Positions 22,893 to 33,970 of a stretch of DNA of 64,000 bases are shown here, in pieces. The position numbers were made by a program, and so were the translations under genes. Under the pieces are notes generated by a model that saw nothing but the letters and a program-made list of their open reading frames with translations, searched no databases and was not told the DNA's origin. The first letter of the stretch is position 1. Every line of letters starts with the position of its first letter. Source of the DNA: Spinacia oleracea (Eukaryota > Streptophyta > Magnoliopsida > Caryophyllales > Amaranthaceae); the NCBI RefSeq assembly GCF_020520425.1, contig NC_079489.1, positions 98,064,810 through 98,128,809 of the forward strand. Reading direction: 5' to 3'.

Positions 22893-24258
22893 GTATATAT
22901 ATACTTATATTCTATGCATTCATCCATTCGTATCCTAAAACGAATGACCCAATTAAATATGCAAGTATTTACGTGACTTATTTAAAATTCACGTTCACAT
23001 AAACGCGTCCTAAAAGATTAATCAATTTCAAATTATTAATCCTTAGAATTTATTCTAATTAAAATTTTATTTAATTAAAATAAATGCCCTACGAAAATAA
23101 TTAAAATAATTATTTTATTTTAATTTCATTAAGCGGCTCCCACTCATTAATGCTGTGCTCGTCACTGTGATGCTCGTCGCTGCGCGCAAGGCAAGGCAGC
23201 CTTGCCCCTTGCTTGCTCGCAGCTCGCAAGCCAAGGCCTGCCTGCCTTGCTTGCTCACTCGGCCAATGCGCGCGGCACGCAGCTCGCTTGCTGTTGCCGG
23301 CGTTGCTGCGCCTATGCTGCGGGGAGGCAGCCCGCATGGCTACGACGAGCCACACTCACTGCACACCCCTTTGTTCGTGCCTTTGGTCCGTGCTAACGAA
23401 CCAACTAATTAAAAAAAAAATCAATTTCACGAACATATTTGCATTTAGTTATTTTTCAAAAAATTAACAATTTTTATTTTCGAAATATAACAATTTTTAA
23501 GATTTAATTAATTTTTACAACAATCCAATTTCCCAAAATTTATTAAATCTAGGCTAACTATTTTCAAATTTTAATGAACGAACAATGTCAACAAAAAAAT
23601 TTGAACATTTTGATAATCGAATCTAAAATTTTAAATCGTTCTAAACATTTAAATTTCAGATTTTTACCAATTTTGTTTAAGTGTTGATTTAAATTAAAGA
23701 ATCTAATCAAAATTTTAATCCAATAATTTTTAAAAAATTCCACTTTATATAAAATTATATTCCCTTTCACAATTACCCAAATTTCCAGATCTAAATTATT
23801 TTAAAAATCAATTAGCGATCTAAAATTTACGAATTTGGGGAAAGTGAAATTAGGGTTTATTCTTAACATTTATGGCCGAAAATTTTACCATAATTTTAAA
23901 ATATACCCAACAGAATTAGGGAAAAATTTCAATCAATTCCGAGTAGTTTAGGTCGACCAATTAATTGCAAAACTTTCCAAATTTGTTAATTTTAATTCGT
24001 TAATTAACAAAAACGCCCAAAAATGCATTCTTCGAGGTCTGTTTTTGCAATTCTGTTCCCATTAAATGATCTTAGAAAATCGTTTTAAATCAGATTAGGG
24101 TCATAAAAGTCTAAATTTTAACAATTTTCGAATTCAGAACTGCTTCCTGCGATATATCCAATAATCCAGAAACATTCGAAAAATTTACGAAAATTATAAG
24201 AAAATTCGACAACATACAAAAACATATAATCATGCTAAAAAATTGTTTGAATACATAA
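21936..24258 (-). other. Untranslated leader of Copia 2
   Basis: Non-coding. It is related to the Copia 1 leader (paired words at about 22480-22700), with an AT-dinucleotide array, a GC-rich block (23140-23400) and AT-rich sequence up to the primer site. No protein gene is supported. Confidence 0.7.
22723..22912. repeat. (TA)n microsatellite with TACATATATGTA interruptions
   Basis: About 190 bases of alternating T and A with a few C/G interruptions that form small palindromes. It lies inside the Copia 2 leader. At the matching place Copia 1 has only a short TATATATTGTATATGT seed (about 1547). Open frames across it (Tyr-Ile repeats) are artefacts. Confidence 0.95.
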
Positions 24259-24272
24259 GGCTCATGATACCA
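24259..24272 (-). promoter_or_regulatory. Primer binding site of Copia 2
   Basis: On the - strand TGGTATCATGAGCC starts one base after the LTR end. It matches the TGGTATCA start of plant sites that pair with initiator methionine tRNA. Confidence 0.8.
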
Positions 24273-24273
24273 C

Positions 24274-24856
24274 TGTAGGGGAATAAAGTTAAAAACATAT
24301 ATCATGTGCGGACCATCCCCAAAGCCAGGAAACATGTATAAAGCACAGATTAAGCGTACTTACATTCGAAGCGTGTTTTCCCGAGTTTAGTGTCGACGAA
24401 CACGAACAAAGAACTCCAATTTTCGTTCCTCTATTTGGTTCACAGACACGTTAAGATCCGTCTTGATAATCGTAGATTAGACAATATTGAAGAGTGTTTT
24501 CTTTTTCGGGAAGAACAATTTTGTGTAGAGAGCAAAACTGAAAACAACGTAATTTCAGAATTAGGTTTATGGTTCGAAAAACTGATTAGTGTGTGTGGAA
24601 TATAACCCTAAGGTTATATTTGTGTAACCGGCCAAGACAAAAGGCCTTGACCGGCCACACACTCACACTCACCGCAAGCCACACACGCAAGCCCACTGCA
24701 GGCCGAAGCCCACAGCAGCCGAGAAGCAGCTATGGGCCGCGGGCCTCGCTTGCTTTTCTCTCTGCTTGCTACCCCTTGTGCGTGCACACTTGTGCCGCGG
24801 GATGGCTTGCTTGTTGCGCGCAAGCTTGCTAGCTCGTTGAGCCTTGCGCGCATGCG
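24274..24856 (-). repeat. 5' LTR of Copia 2, inner part
   Basis: Aligned with 16137 onward of the 3' LTR. It is cut at 24856 by the gypsy insertion, and the remainder continues at 37839-38286. The repeat junction ATGCG is present on both sides of the cut. Confidence 0.93.
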
Positions 24857-26066
24857 TGGTGAGCGACATTTATGTCTCTCTAAACTTAGGTTTTTGTAGT
24901 ATTTTATTATGATTTTTTGTAGTTTTAGATAGATTTTTTTGCATTTATATGTCCTTATTCCATCATTGAACTTTTCAGGGAATTATTGGAGAAAGATGGA
25001 AAACAAGTGGAAAATAGCTCGAAGCAGGCCTGTGCGATCGCACGGAAATTTCGTGTGTTCGCACGGGTCAGAAAAGTTGGTATTGAAGTCAAGCAGACTG
25101 TGCGATCGAGTTCCAGCAAATTAGAGAGGATAGTTCCTAGTTTTTCAAGCTTGGTAGGAGAGAGAAACTTCAATTTGGGGAAGATTCAACTTGTAATTCT
25201 CTTTAAACTCTGAATTCTTTTTGCAATTTCAATTCAATCTTTAATGCTTTGCTATTCTTCTTGAGTTTTTGATTGTTCAATTGCTTTGATGTTAATTTTT
25301 GTTGATTCTTATTTCCCATTGATTCTCAATTGAATTCTTAGTTTCTTGATTCTTTAATTCAACTTTTCAATTCAATGTCTAGTTGCTTTGAACCCTTGAT
25401 TTCCTTAGTTAAAGCCATGAGTAGTGAGTAGTTTCTAGTTAGGGGTAGGGGTGAAACTAGGGCTAAATTGGGGGAAATTGAAGGATGATTGTTGATTATT
25501 GATGTCATAAAATTTGATTTGATGATAGGATTTCCATGACTAATGAATTAGTAGTTGCAAATGTTAGTTTAATTAGGATTGATTGGTGTGCTTCATCTTG
25601 ATTTGGCAAGAGATTGTGAATCTCTATGATGCATGTGAAAAGTAGGTCTTCATTGCGATTTGTCTAGTCCTAGGATCATGCGAGAGCTTTTCTTAGATTA
25701 GAGGACTTAGCGCGCTCTATCCGAGAGGTGGCGAGCTCGTCAATAGTTTCTTTTCCCCTATATGTCAAGTCATTGCATCGTAATTGTGTGATTAGCCTTT
25801 GTCCTTCCCCGATTACCCTAGTCTATCCCCAATTCCCTAACGCTTTCCTTTATTTGCAAAACTTGTTTGATAGCTTAGAATTGTAGTCGATAATTCAATT
25901 TCAAACTCCGTCCTAAACTAGCTTAACAATTGAACTCACTTCACTCCGTTTGCTTGGGACGATCCCAATCTTACCACTATAGCTAATATAGTCGGTTAGG
26001 TAGGTGAATCTATAAATTTTGTTTGATAAAGGTGTATTCATTCAATGACGGAAAATACCTCTATCA
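24857..26066 (+). repeat. 5' LTR of the Athila-like element (internally deleted)
   Basis: Begins TGGTGAGCGACATTTATG and ends AATACCTCTATCA. It is 1210 bp against 1611 bp for the 3' LTR. The missing 400 bases correspond to 36483-36882 and are bounded by a CAG direct repeat. Confidence 0.93.
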
Positions 26067-26069
26067 AAA

Positions 26070-26087
26070 TGGCGCCGTTGCCGGGGA
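26070..26087 (+). promoter_or_regulatory. Primer binding site of the Athila-like element
   Basis: TGGCGCCGTTGCCGGGGA lies three bases after the 5' LTR. This word is typical of Athila-related plant gypsy elements. Confidence 0.85.
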
Positions 26088-26267
26088 ACGGTTGTTGTTT
26101 TTGAGTTAAGTTGAGTCTAGTTTGACCATAGAAAATCCAAAAATATTTCATTCTTGCTTTAGTTTTTCCTTTGCATTTCTCACGGTTTGTTTGAGTTTTG
26201 CATGCAAGATAGGGGTTGAACTCGTCATAGGCCTCTCTACCCTCTCGACCTAGAGTTAGAGAGGACT

Positions 26268-28262
26268 TTGCAAAGCTTGAGGCGCATCCGAACCCGTTCG
26301 TCGAGCTACAATAGATTCGAAACTTTGAGTGAAGCTACGGAACGAGAGTCAACAAGTCCAACCATTGAGAGAATGGCTTTTCCGGTTAAGAACCTTGGAA
26401 TTCCGGGAGCCTTTGAGGCGACTTGTGGCATTCAAGCCCCGACTACCAATGCAAACAATTTTGAAATAAAGCCCGCATTTATTAATTTGGTGCAAAGTCA
26501 TCCATTTTGCGGAAAGAGTAGCGAATCACCGCATGAACACTTGAAACAATTTGAGCACTATTGTGATGCCATTAAGCACAATGGAATGACTTCGGACTAC
26601 ATAAGGTTGACGCTATTCCGCTTCTCCCTCTTGGGGCGTGCTAGTGATTTGCTTGGCAAGGAGGTCAAGCCAAACTCACTACGGACTTGGAATGAAGTGA
26701 CAAGTGCGTTCTTGAGCAAGTCCTATTCGCACGGGAAGAAAACGGAGTATCGTCATAAGATCCAATCATTTGAGCAAAAGCGGGATGAGTCTCTATTTGA
26801 GGCTTGGGATCGGTTCAAGGAATAACAAAGGGAGAGCCCTCATCACGGGATTCCTAAATGGCTCCTCCTATAAACTTTCTACTTGGGATTGAGCCGTACC
26901 TCCAAAACAAGTCTTGATGCGGGGGCGAGTGGTCCTATAATGAACAAGACGGAGGACCAAATAGAGGAGATCATAGAGGATGTTGTGCAAAAATACCAAG
27001 CATGGCATCTAGGAACAAGGAGCTATGATTGCAAGAGCAAAGGTGAGGATAGTAAAGGGTCGATTTATGCAATTGAGCAAGCGCGCATCATCGAGAAGAT
27101 TAGCTCAAGGTTAGAAAAGCTTGAGAGCACTCCAAGTCAACCCCCATCACCATCAACAATTCCTCCACCATCAGCTACACTTCTCACTAAGGGGAAGATC
27201 AAGGTGAGTTCCTATAACACTATGCCATTAGATACATCCTTTTGTGAAAATTGTCATGAGTATGGGCATTTCCCTAACATGTGTCCTTTAGCGCATAATG
27301 TTTCATATGTGGATTATGGCCCTTATTATGGAGGAGATTTTGATGTGGAATATGCCAATGCTATGAATGAGAGGCCTAGATATGATGGCCCCCCGAAACA
27401 AAACTTTAATAGGCAAGCACCTAGAGACCCCCCAATGCATGGATCCTACCAAGGCATCGGCCAAGGAGGTGGGTATGATAGTCAAGGCCGAGGTAACTAT
27501 AGGGCGCAAGGCTATCAAGGCCAAGCACCCTATAGTCAATCTCACGGTCTTGGCAATAAAACTCAATACAATCAAGGTAGTTATAACCCTAACCATCAAG
27601 GTGGAGGGGGTTACAACTATCTTTATGGTTAGTGTAGGGGTGCTTCTAGTGGGGGCTATCCGTCGAACTCGGGAGGACAATATGGTGTTTCTCAATTTCC
27701 TCCTCCCGGATTCAATGGGCCAAGGACCTATGGCAATCAATACCTTCAAAATCCTATGGGTTATGGAAATGCACCTCCACCACTCCCGCCTCTCAAGACT
27801 AACCTTGAGGCTCTTATGGAGTCATTCGTGGGGGCGCAAGCCAAGAAAAATGTAGAGTTTGAGGATGGATTCAAGCAATTCAACACTCATTTGAAAATGA
27901 TCGAAGCCTAACTAGCACAACTTGCTAGCACCATCAAGGAACAACATGTGCATACTAGTCTCCCACCCCAATGTCAACCTCCTAGGAAAATGAATGCCAT
28001 TATGACAAGGAGTGGGAAGATTCTAGATGGTGGTGCTAGAGCTAGTAAGGTTTCCGAGTCAAAAGGGAAAGATCAAAACGGGATTGTTGAGTCGAATGAC
28101 GATGATGCGGTAGAAGAGGAGCCTCACATAGATGATGTGAATGATGTTTCAAAGCCAAAAGAGGCTACTCTTTTACCTCTCCCCACTCCTAAACTTCCAT
28201 ATCCCCAAAGGTTTATAAGGCATACGTTGGATGTTCCAATTGTCGAAATTCCTAGAAGTTCT
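26268..28262 (+). pseudogene. Athila-like gag
   Basis: The first open part (26268-26825) has the Athila gag signature F-I-N-L-V-Q-S-H-P-F-C-G and LTLFRFSLLGRASDLL. No clear upstream ATG is seen; an internal ATG stands at 26373 (MAFPVKNLGIPG). A TAA at 26823 and further stops break it, then it resumes at 26883-27632 with a proline-rich stretch and a CCHC zinc knuckle (CENCHEYGHFPNMC). A Gly/Gln/Tyr-rich region (27400-27630) follows and ends at a TAG. A last part (27948-28262) ends in the lead-in to protease (PYPQRFIRHTLD). It would form the particle shell and bind RNA. Confidence 0.83.
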
Positions 28263-28380
28263 TAGGAAATTGCACATTACCATTCCCTTTACGGACGCAT
28301 TGAAGCAAATGCCTACTTATGGCCCCAAAACTCAAGGATTAGGGTAATTTTTCTATCACATGTGCTATTAAATTAAAGCC

Positions 28381-29215
28381 CTTGAGATTGGGAATGACCT
28401 ATGTGATTTGGGGGCTAGTGTGAGTTTGATGCCTTATTCGGTGTTCACTACACTTGACATTGGAGAGTTGGTACCTACCAATATCACACTTCAACTTGCC
28501 GACCGATCGGTCAAATATCCAATCGGCAAGGTTGAAGATGTGCCATTGCGAGTAGGCAAGTTTGTCATCCCCGTGGACTTTGTGGTGCTCGATATTGATG
28601 AGGACGCTCATGTCCCAACAATTCTCGGGAGACCATTTTTGGCCACGGCGGGGGCTATTATTGATGTTAAACAAGGAGTGATCACACTTAAGGTGGGCAA
28701 GGATAGTCTCACATTTGACTTGACTAACACCATGCACTATCCTAGATCACTTAGTGAGGATTGCTTCTTTGTTGACTCCCTAGACCCCCTCGTTCACGAT
28801 ATGCACGAGCATTTGCTTGTTTCTAATGATCCATTTGAGCTTGCTCTCTTGAATAGGGTAGGTGTAGGATATGTAGGTGTGGAAGCGGCACAATACAAGG
28901 AGCAATTGAACACCACCCCACTTGGTGAGGAATGTTGCGTTTTTCTTGACCGAGAGGACGTCCTTGATGATCTTAAGCAACGTGATGGTGAGGAAGCTCC
29001 CAAGGTTGAGCTCAAGGCTCTACCTTCGAGCTTGAGGTATGTTTTCCTTGGTTCCAACTCTTCATATCCCGTCATTGTTAATGCTAGCCTTGATGATGGG
29101 CAAGTCCTTAAGCTCGTCCAAGTTTTGAGGAGGCATCAAAGTGCTTTGGGGTATACCATTGATGATTTGAAAGGAATAAGCCCGGCACTTTGCATGCACC
29201 ACATCGAGCTTGAGG
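28381..29215 (+). pseudogene. Athila-like protease and start of RT
   Basis: The retropepsin active site reads C-D-L-G-A-S-V-S-L-M-P, with D-L-G-A-S in the place of the usual D-T/S-G. The flap region is ADRSVKYPIGKVEDVPL and the second turn ILGRPFLATAGAIID. It leads into the pre-RT segment (LPSSLRYVFLGSNSSYPVIV, QSALGYTIDDLKGISPALCMHHI). The frame is open from 28408 until it runs into the inserted solo LTR at 29221. The same protein continues at 32171 after the insertion. Confidence 0.85.
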
Positions 29216-29220
29216 ACAAT

Positions 29221-32165
29221 TGTAATACCTCGTATTTTTATAATATTTATAAATATATTTTATTATATTTATATTTATAAAGCATTTTACGATTTATTAT
29301 CATTTAAATAATATTTAAATGCATTTTATTTAATGTATTTTAATTTAATTAGAATATTTATTATTTTAATTAATTACGAAACGAATTAAATTCTTGAGTC
29401 GGGAAATTAAATGAGTTGCAAATGATTTTTAAAGCTTCGGGTTTTAAATAAAAAGTCCAGTTCGTTTTATTAATCAAGCCCAATCCAAACAGTTTAATTT
29501 AAATCCTAAGCTAGCCCAATTCATCTAATTCCTAAGCCCAACTCAAATATCATAAGCCTAGCCCATCAAGGGATTAGGGAGCCTATAAATAGACTCCCTC
29601 ATCATTAAATGAACCCCCAAAATTTCATAAAGCCCCTTTTTGCTTTGCTTGCCCCTCACTCCATCTCTCCTCTCTCTTTTGCTCGGCACCCGCACGCCCT
29701 CAAGGCTCGTGCCCCCGTGCTGCGCCCGCACGCCAGCACGGCCTTGTGCCCTCGTGCCTGCCCTCGCCCACAACACTCGCCCTCGCCTCTCCTCTCTCGC
29801 TCGTGCACTCGTGCACACCTGCTGCCCCTCTCTCGCCCGTGCCCTCGCGCACAGCGCTGCACCGCTCGCCCTCTCTCTCTCGCTCGTGCCCTCGCGCACA
29901 ACGCTTCCCGCTCGCCCTCTCACTCTCCTTTGCACCCAGCGCGCGCGCGCCCCCTCTCCCCGCTCGCGCTCGTCGCCCTTGCTGCGCACACACACGTTCG
30001 TGTGTGTGTGTTCGTATTCGATTTCTTTTTCGCCCAATCACATTAATTCATGGTTGTTCCGTGCTATAGGCCGGATTGGTATAATTCTCTTCTTCCTTAC
30101 CTATTTTATTTAAATTCCGTATTTTAAATTATTATATTAATATTGTTTTGAGTAATTAAAATGCTGGAAACCGGTTATGAATACCGTGGTTTGAGGATTT
30201 GTGTGTTGTGATTCATTAGGGTTGTTTTAATTATTAAAGGATGAATTTTCAGATTTGTTTATTTAATAAAGCATTGATTTTTATGATATTAAACTAGTGT
30301 TATTGGGATTTTCAAGTTAGGGTTTTAACCTAGACCTAATGAGTCAATTGATTAGCATAATTAGGTGATGATTTTAATTATGATAATCAATTATATTTTC
30401 AGATTTGAATAAAGGTTTAAAATGTCGATTTTTATTGATTTTAAAGGCGGAAAAAGTATGTTTTCGTACTAGGGATCGATTTTGCAAATTGAGACGACTT
30501 TACTATTGAAAAACGATTGAATTCTAAAGTCTAAAGGAAGTTTTAATTTTTATAAAGTTGCTGGAAATTTAATGAACATGGAAATAATTTAAGTTTCATT
30601 ATTTTGATGATAGGAGGTGATTTCTAGTTGAGTGCTCGTTATTGCAAAGTGGCCCCTACGCTTAGGTATTCAAGGTACGTATAAGTCTAGGGCGACCACA
30701 CCTTTTTGTCAATGACATTTCATGATTGTTGATGATGTGAATTACATTATGTGGAATCATGTTTATTTTGGTGAACGAGCATGTGTTTTGTGATGTTGGA
30801 TTTATTGGATTAATTGTTGAACAAGCATGTTGAAATTATTATGAGTATGGATTTCATTGTCAACCATGTTGTTCAATATTTATGCATGTATGGTTTATCT
30901 CACATGCAAGGGATGGATTAATTATTTGTATGCTATTGTACGGGATGTCTAGCATACTTTGAGCCATTTATTTGTACCTCGTCGTACTATTTATTTTACC
31001 ACATGTGAAGGGTTAGCTCACGTAAGCCACCGCACATGTAGGGTTCAGTTGGGAATATTATATATGAAATGAATTAGGATTTGTCGTGCAAGGGCATAAC
31101 CCTCATGTTAATATGCATGATGTGGAGTCTCACTTTGGTGAGGAGGAACATGGTAATAATATCACAAGTGTCTTGCTTGGTCGATCACAAGTCTTAAAGC
31201 ATTAAAATAAGATTGTTTTGGTTGTTTATTAATGGTATGTATGCATGTTGTCGAGTCTTGAATTCGCCTTTAATAAAATATTAATAAACGTAAAGTGCAA
31301 CCGGAACAAGCTTCAAAACTCTTGGAACGTATATACCTTGAGTATGAACAATGGGGGGAGTCTTGCCGGAAAGCTCGTACTCCTACTAATGATACAAGAC
31401 GTTGTTTCATTTATACTATGCGCAGGAATTCCGTCGGTATGGCCCGACACTCGGTATGGCCCGACACTCGGTATGGCCCAATTTTATTATTTATTCTTTG
31501 GTGTATGGTTGGCTCCCATCACCTTTCCTTTATGGGATATTCTTTTGGCCCGTTCGAAGCTTATTATTATTAAATTGTGAGTCAAGAGTCGAGTCAAGAG
31601 TCGAGTCTTGTATCTCATGATTGTTTGATTTGTTATTATATGTCTTTTGCATGTTGATTAGTACTTAGGGAGTGATGCATGTTTTAGTTTCATTTACTCT
31701 ATGCTTGTAAGTACTCAGCTTTTGCTGACTACGTGTTTTGTGTGTTTCTGGTCATGGCCTTTGCCTTAATGACCCTATGATGATCCATCATTTGCATTTG
31801 CATTGTTGGGGAGTAGATTAATATAGCAGGTTGGTAGATCAAGTACGATCGAAATCATGTGGCTTGGGATGATTGAGAGAGTTGCATGCTTTCGTTCTTT
31901 GAAACTATTTTATTTAATATTTTAATTATGTTTGAAATGTTTGAATTATTTATACTTTGGGTTTTGGGCCATTATGGTTCCAAATTGTAGGAGGCCTCAA
32001 TATTTCATTAATTATGGTTTTTAAAAGTTAGTTGACATTTAATTCCGCTGCGTAATTATGGTAATAGCCTTAACCGTTATCACGGTGGCGGTAATGCTTT
32101 AGTAATTCCTTTATTTTAAGTTGGAAAATGGTTTTATAAAAGCAAGGAATTATTAGGGTGTTACA
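29221..32165 (+). repeat. Solo LTR (2945 bp) inserted in the Athila-like pol
   Basis: Ends are TGTAATACC and GGTGTTACA, with ACAAT duplicated on both sides (29216-29220, 32166-32170). There is no second LTR and no coding interior, so it fits a solo LTR left by recombination. A TATA-like CCTATAAATAGACTCC (about 29581) precedes a CT- and GC-rich transcribed-looking part (29640-30000). A 17-bp unit CGGTATGGCCCGACACT repeats about three times near 31433-31480. The related end in reverse orientation occurs at 40746. The TGTAACACC-type terminus is common among chromovirus gypsy LTRs; that assignment is inference. Confidence 0.85.
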
Positions 32166-32170
32166 ACAAT

Positions 32171-33590
32171 GCCATCCCACATCGGGAAAGACAACACAAG
32201 CTTAATCCACCAATGGGTGAGGTGGTTAAGAAAGAAATTGTCAAGCTCTTGGCGGCCGGGATCATCTATCCTATTTCCAATAGTAGATGGGTGTCCCCGG
32301 TCCATGTTGTCCCCAAGAAAGGTGGGATGACGGTAGTTAAAAATGCACAAGGCGAACTTATTTCTACCCGGACGGTGACCGGGTGACGTATGTGCATTGA
32401 CTATCGTCAACTCAATCTTTCCACGAAGAAAGATCACTTCCCCTTGCAATTGATTGATCAAATGCTCGAACGACTAACCAAACACAAGTATTTTAGCTTT
32501 CTTGATTGCTATTCCGGGTTTCTTCAAATCCCCATAAACCCGGAAGACCAAGAGAAAACTACATGTACTTGTCCATATGGGACATTTGCCTATAGGAGGA
32601 TGCCATTCGGGCTTTGCAATGCCCCCGGGACGTTCCAAAGATCCATGATGAGTATTTTTGGTGACATGCTCGAGGAGGAAATGGAGGTTTTCATGGACGA
32701 CTTCTCGGTGGGTGGTGCCACCTATGATGAGTGCCTCGTCAATCTTGAAAAGTGTCTTGAGAGATGTGAGAAGGTTCAATTGGTGCTTAATTGGGAAAAG
32801 TGTCACTTCATGGTGCAAGAAGGGATTGTACTCGGGCATAAGGTCTCACACCTTGGTATTGAAGTGGATAGGGCGAAAATTGAGGTTATAGAGAAGCTCC
32901 CTCCTCCGGTTAATGTTAAGGGGATCCGCTCCTTTCTTGGGCATGCCGGTTTTTATAGGAGATTCATTAAGGATTTCTCGTTGATTGCTAGGCCCCTTAC
33001 CAATCTCCTTCAAAAGGAGTGTGATTTCCAATTTGATGCCGCATGCCTCAAATATTTCAACACACTCAAGCACGCCCTAGTTTCTACTCCTATTGTGTAA
33101 GCCCCCGATTGGTCCCTTCCTTTTGAATTGATGTGTGATGCTAGCGAATATTCGGTTGGTGGTGTCCTAGGCCAAAGGAAGGATAAGAAGATCCATGTGA
33201 TATATTACATGTCCAAAACTCTCAACCAAGCCTAATCCAACTACACTACCACCGAAAAAGAGTTTCTTGCCATTGTACATGCCTTTGAGAAATTCCGAAC
33301 CTATTTGGTGGGTTCGAAGACTATTGTGTACACGGACCATGCGGCAATCAGATATCTCATGGCAAAGAAGGTGGCCAAGCCTAGACTAATTCATTGGGTG
33401 CTCCTCCTCCAAGAGTTCGACATCGAGATTCGTGATAAGAAAAAAGGAGCCGAGAATGTGGTAGCCGATCATCTCTCTAGGCTAGAACTTGGGGATGGGG
33501 CTAAGGATGATGTGTCTATTGAGGATGCTTTGTGTGATTATACCTTGTACATGGTAGAGAGCTCCCCACTTCCTTGGTTCGTTGATATTG
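32171..33590 (+). pseudogene. Athila-like RT and RNase H
   Basis: After the solo LTR, pol continues with IIYPISNSRWVSPVHVVPKK. A TGA at 32383-32385 replaces the Trp of the family before R-M-C-I-D-Y-R. Conserved RT blocks are present: FLDCYSGFLQIPI, YRRMPFGLCNAPGTFQR, and the catalytic F-M-D-D (EVFMDDFSVGG, about 32690). RNase H starts near 33115 with M-C-D-A-S-E-Y. Stops at 33098 and about 33232 break it before [20 protein letters not shown], then [11 protein letters not shown] and ADHLSRLE. The length to the RNase H end is normal. Confidence 0.88.
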
Positions 33591-33970
33591 TGAATTTCTT
33601 AGCTTGTGCAGGTGAGCGGCGTTTACTTGACTTACATGAGATTGAAGAGCTAAGAATGAATGCATATGATTCGGCAAGTATCTATAAGGCTCGTTCTAAG
33701 CAATATCACGACGCCTGTATTGAGAAAAGAGAGTTCAAAGAGGGAGAGAAAGTCTTCCTCTATAATTCTCGTTTGAAGTTATTCCCGGGTAAGCTCAAGT
33801 CCCGGTGGAGCGGCCCATTTGATGTTGTCAGAGTGTTCCCACATGGTGCAATTGAGATTCGGGGAGAAGATTCCGGCCCCTTCAAGGTTAATGGTCATAG
33901 GCTCAAGCACTATTATATGGGTGACTCTCTTGGTTCGTTTGCTATCATTGACCTAAAGGACCCCCCATGA
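33590..33970 (+). pseudogene. Athila-like integrase remnant (core deleted)
   Basis: [13 protein letters not shown], the usual lead-in to integrase, is followed at once by [11 protein letters not shown] and the C-terminal module ([44 protein letters not shown]). The zinc-binding HHCC module and the D,D,E core, normally about 250 residues, are absent, while the reading frame is kept (33305-33970). This is an in-frame internal deletion that alone would block integration. Confidence 0.85.

Noticed and set aside
22685-23002. Open frames of Tyr-Ile repeats on both strands
   Set aside because: They are translations of the TA microsatellite.
27303-27749. Minus-strand frame of 148 codons
   Set aside because: It is a shadow of the Gly/Gln-rich end of the Athila-like gag on the other strand.
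29558-30113. Several 80-160-codon frames on both strands
   Set aside because: They are GC- and CT-rich LTR sequence; all frames are open at once and the residues are low complexity.
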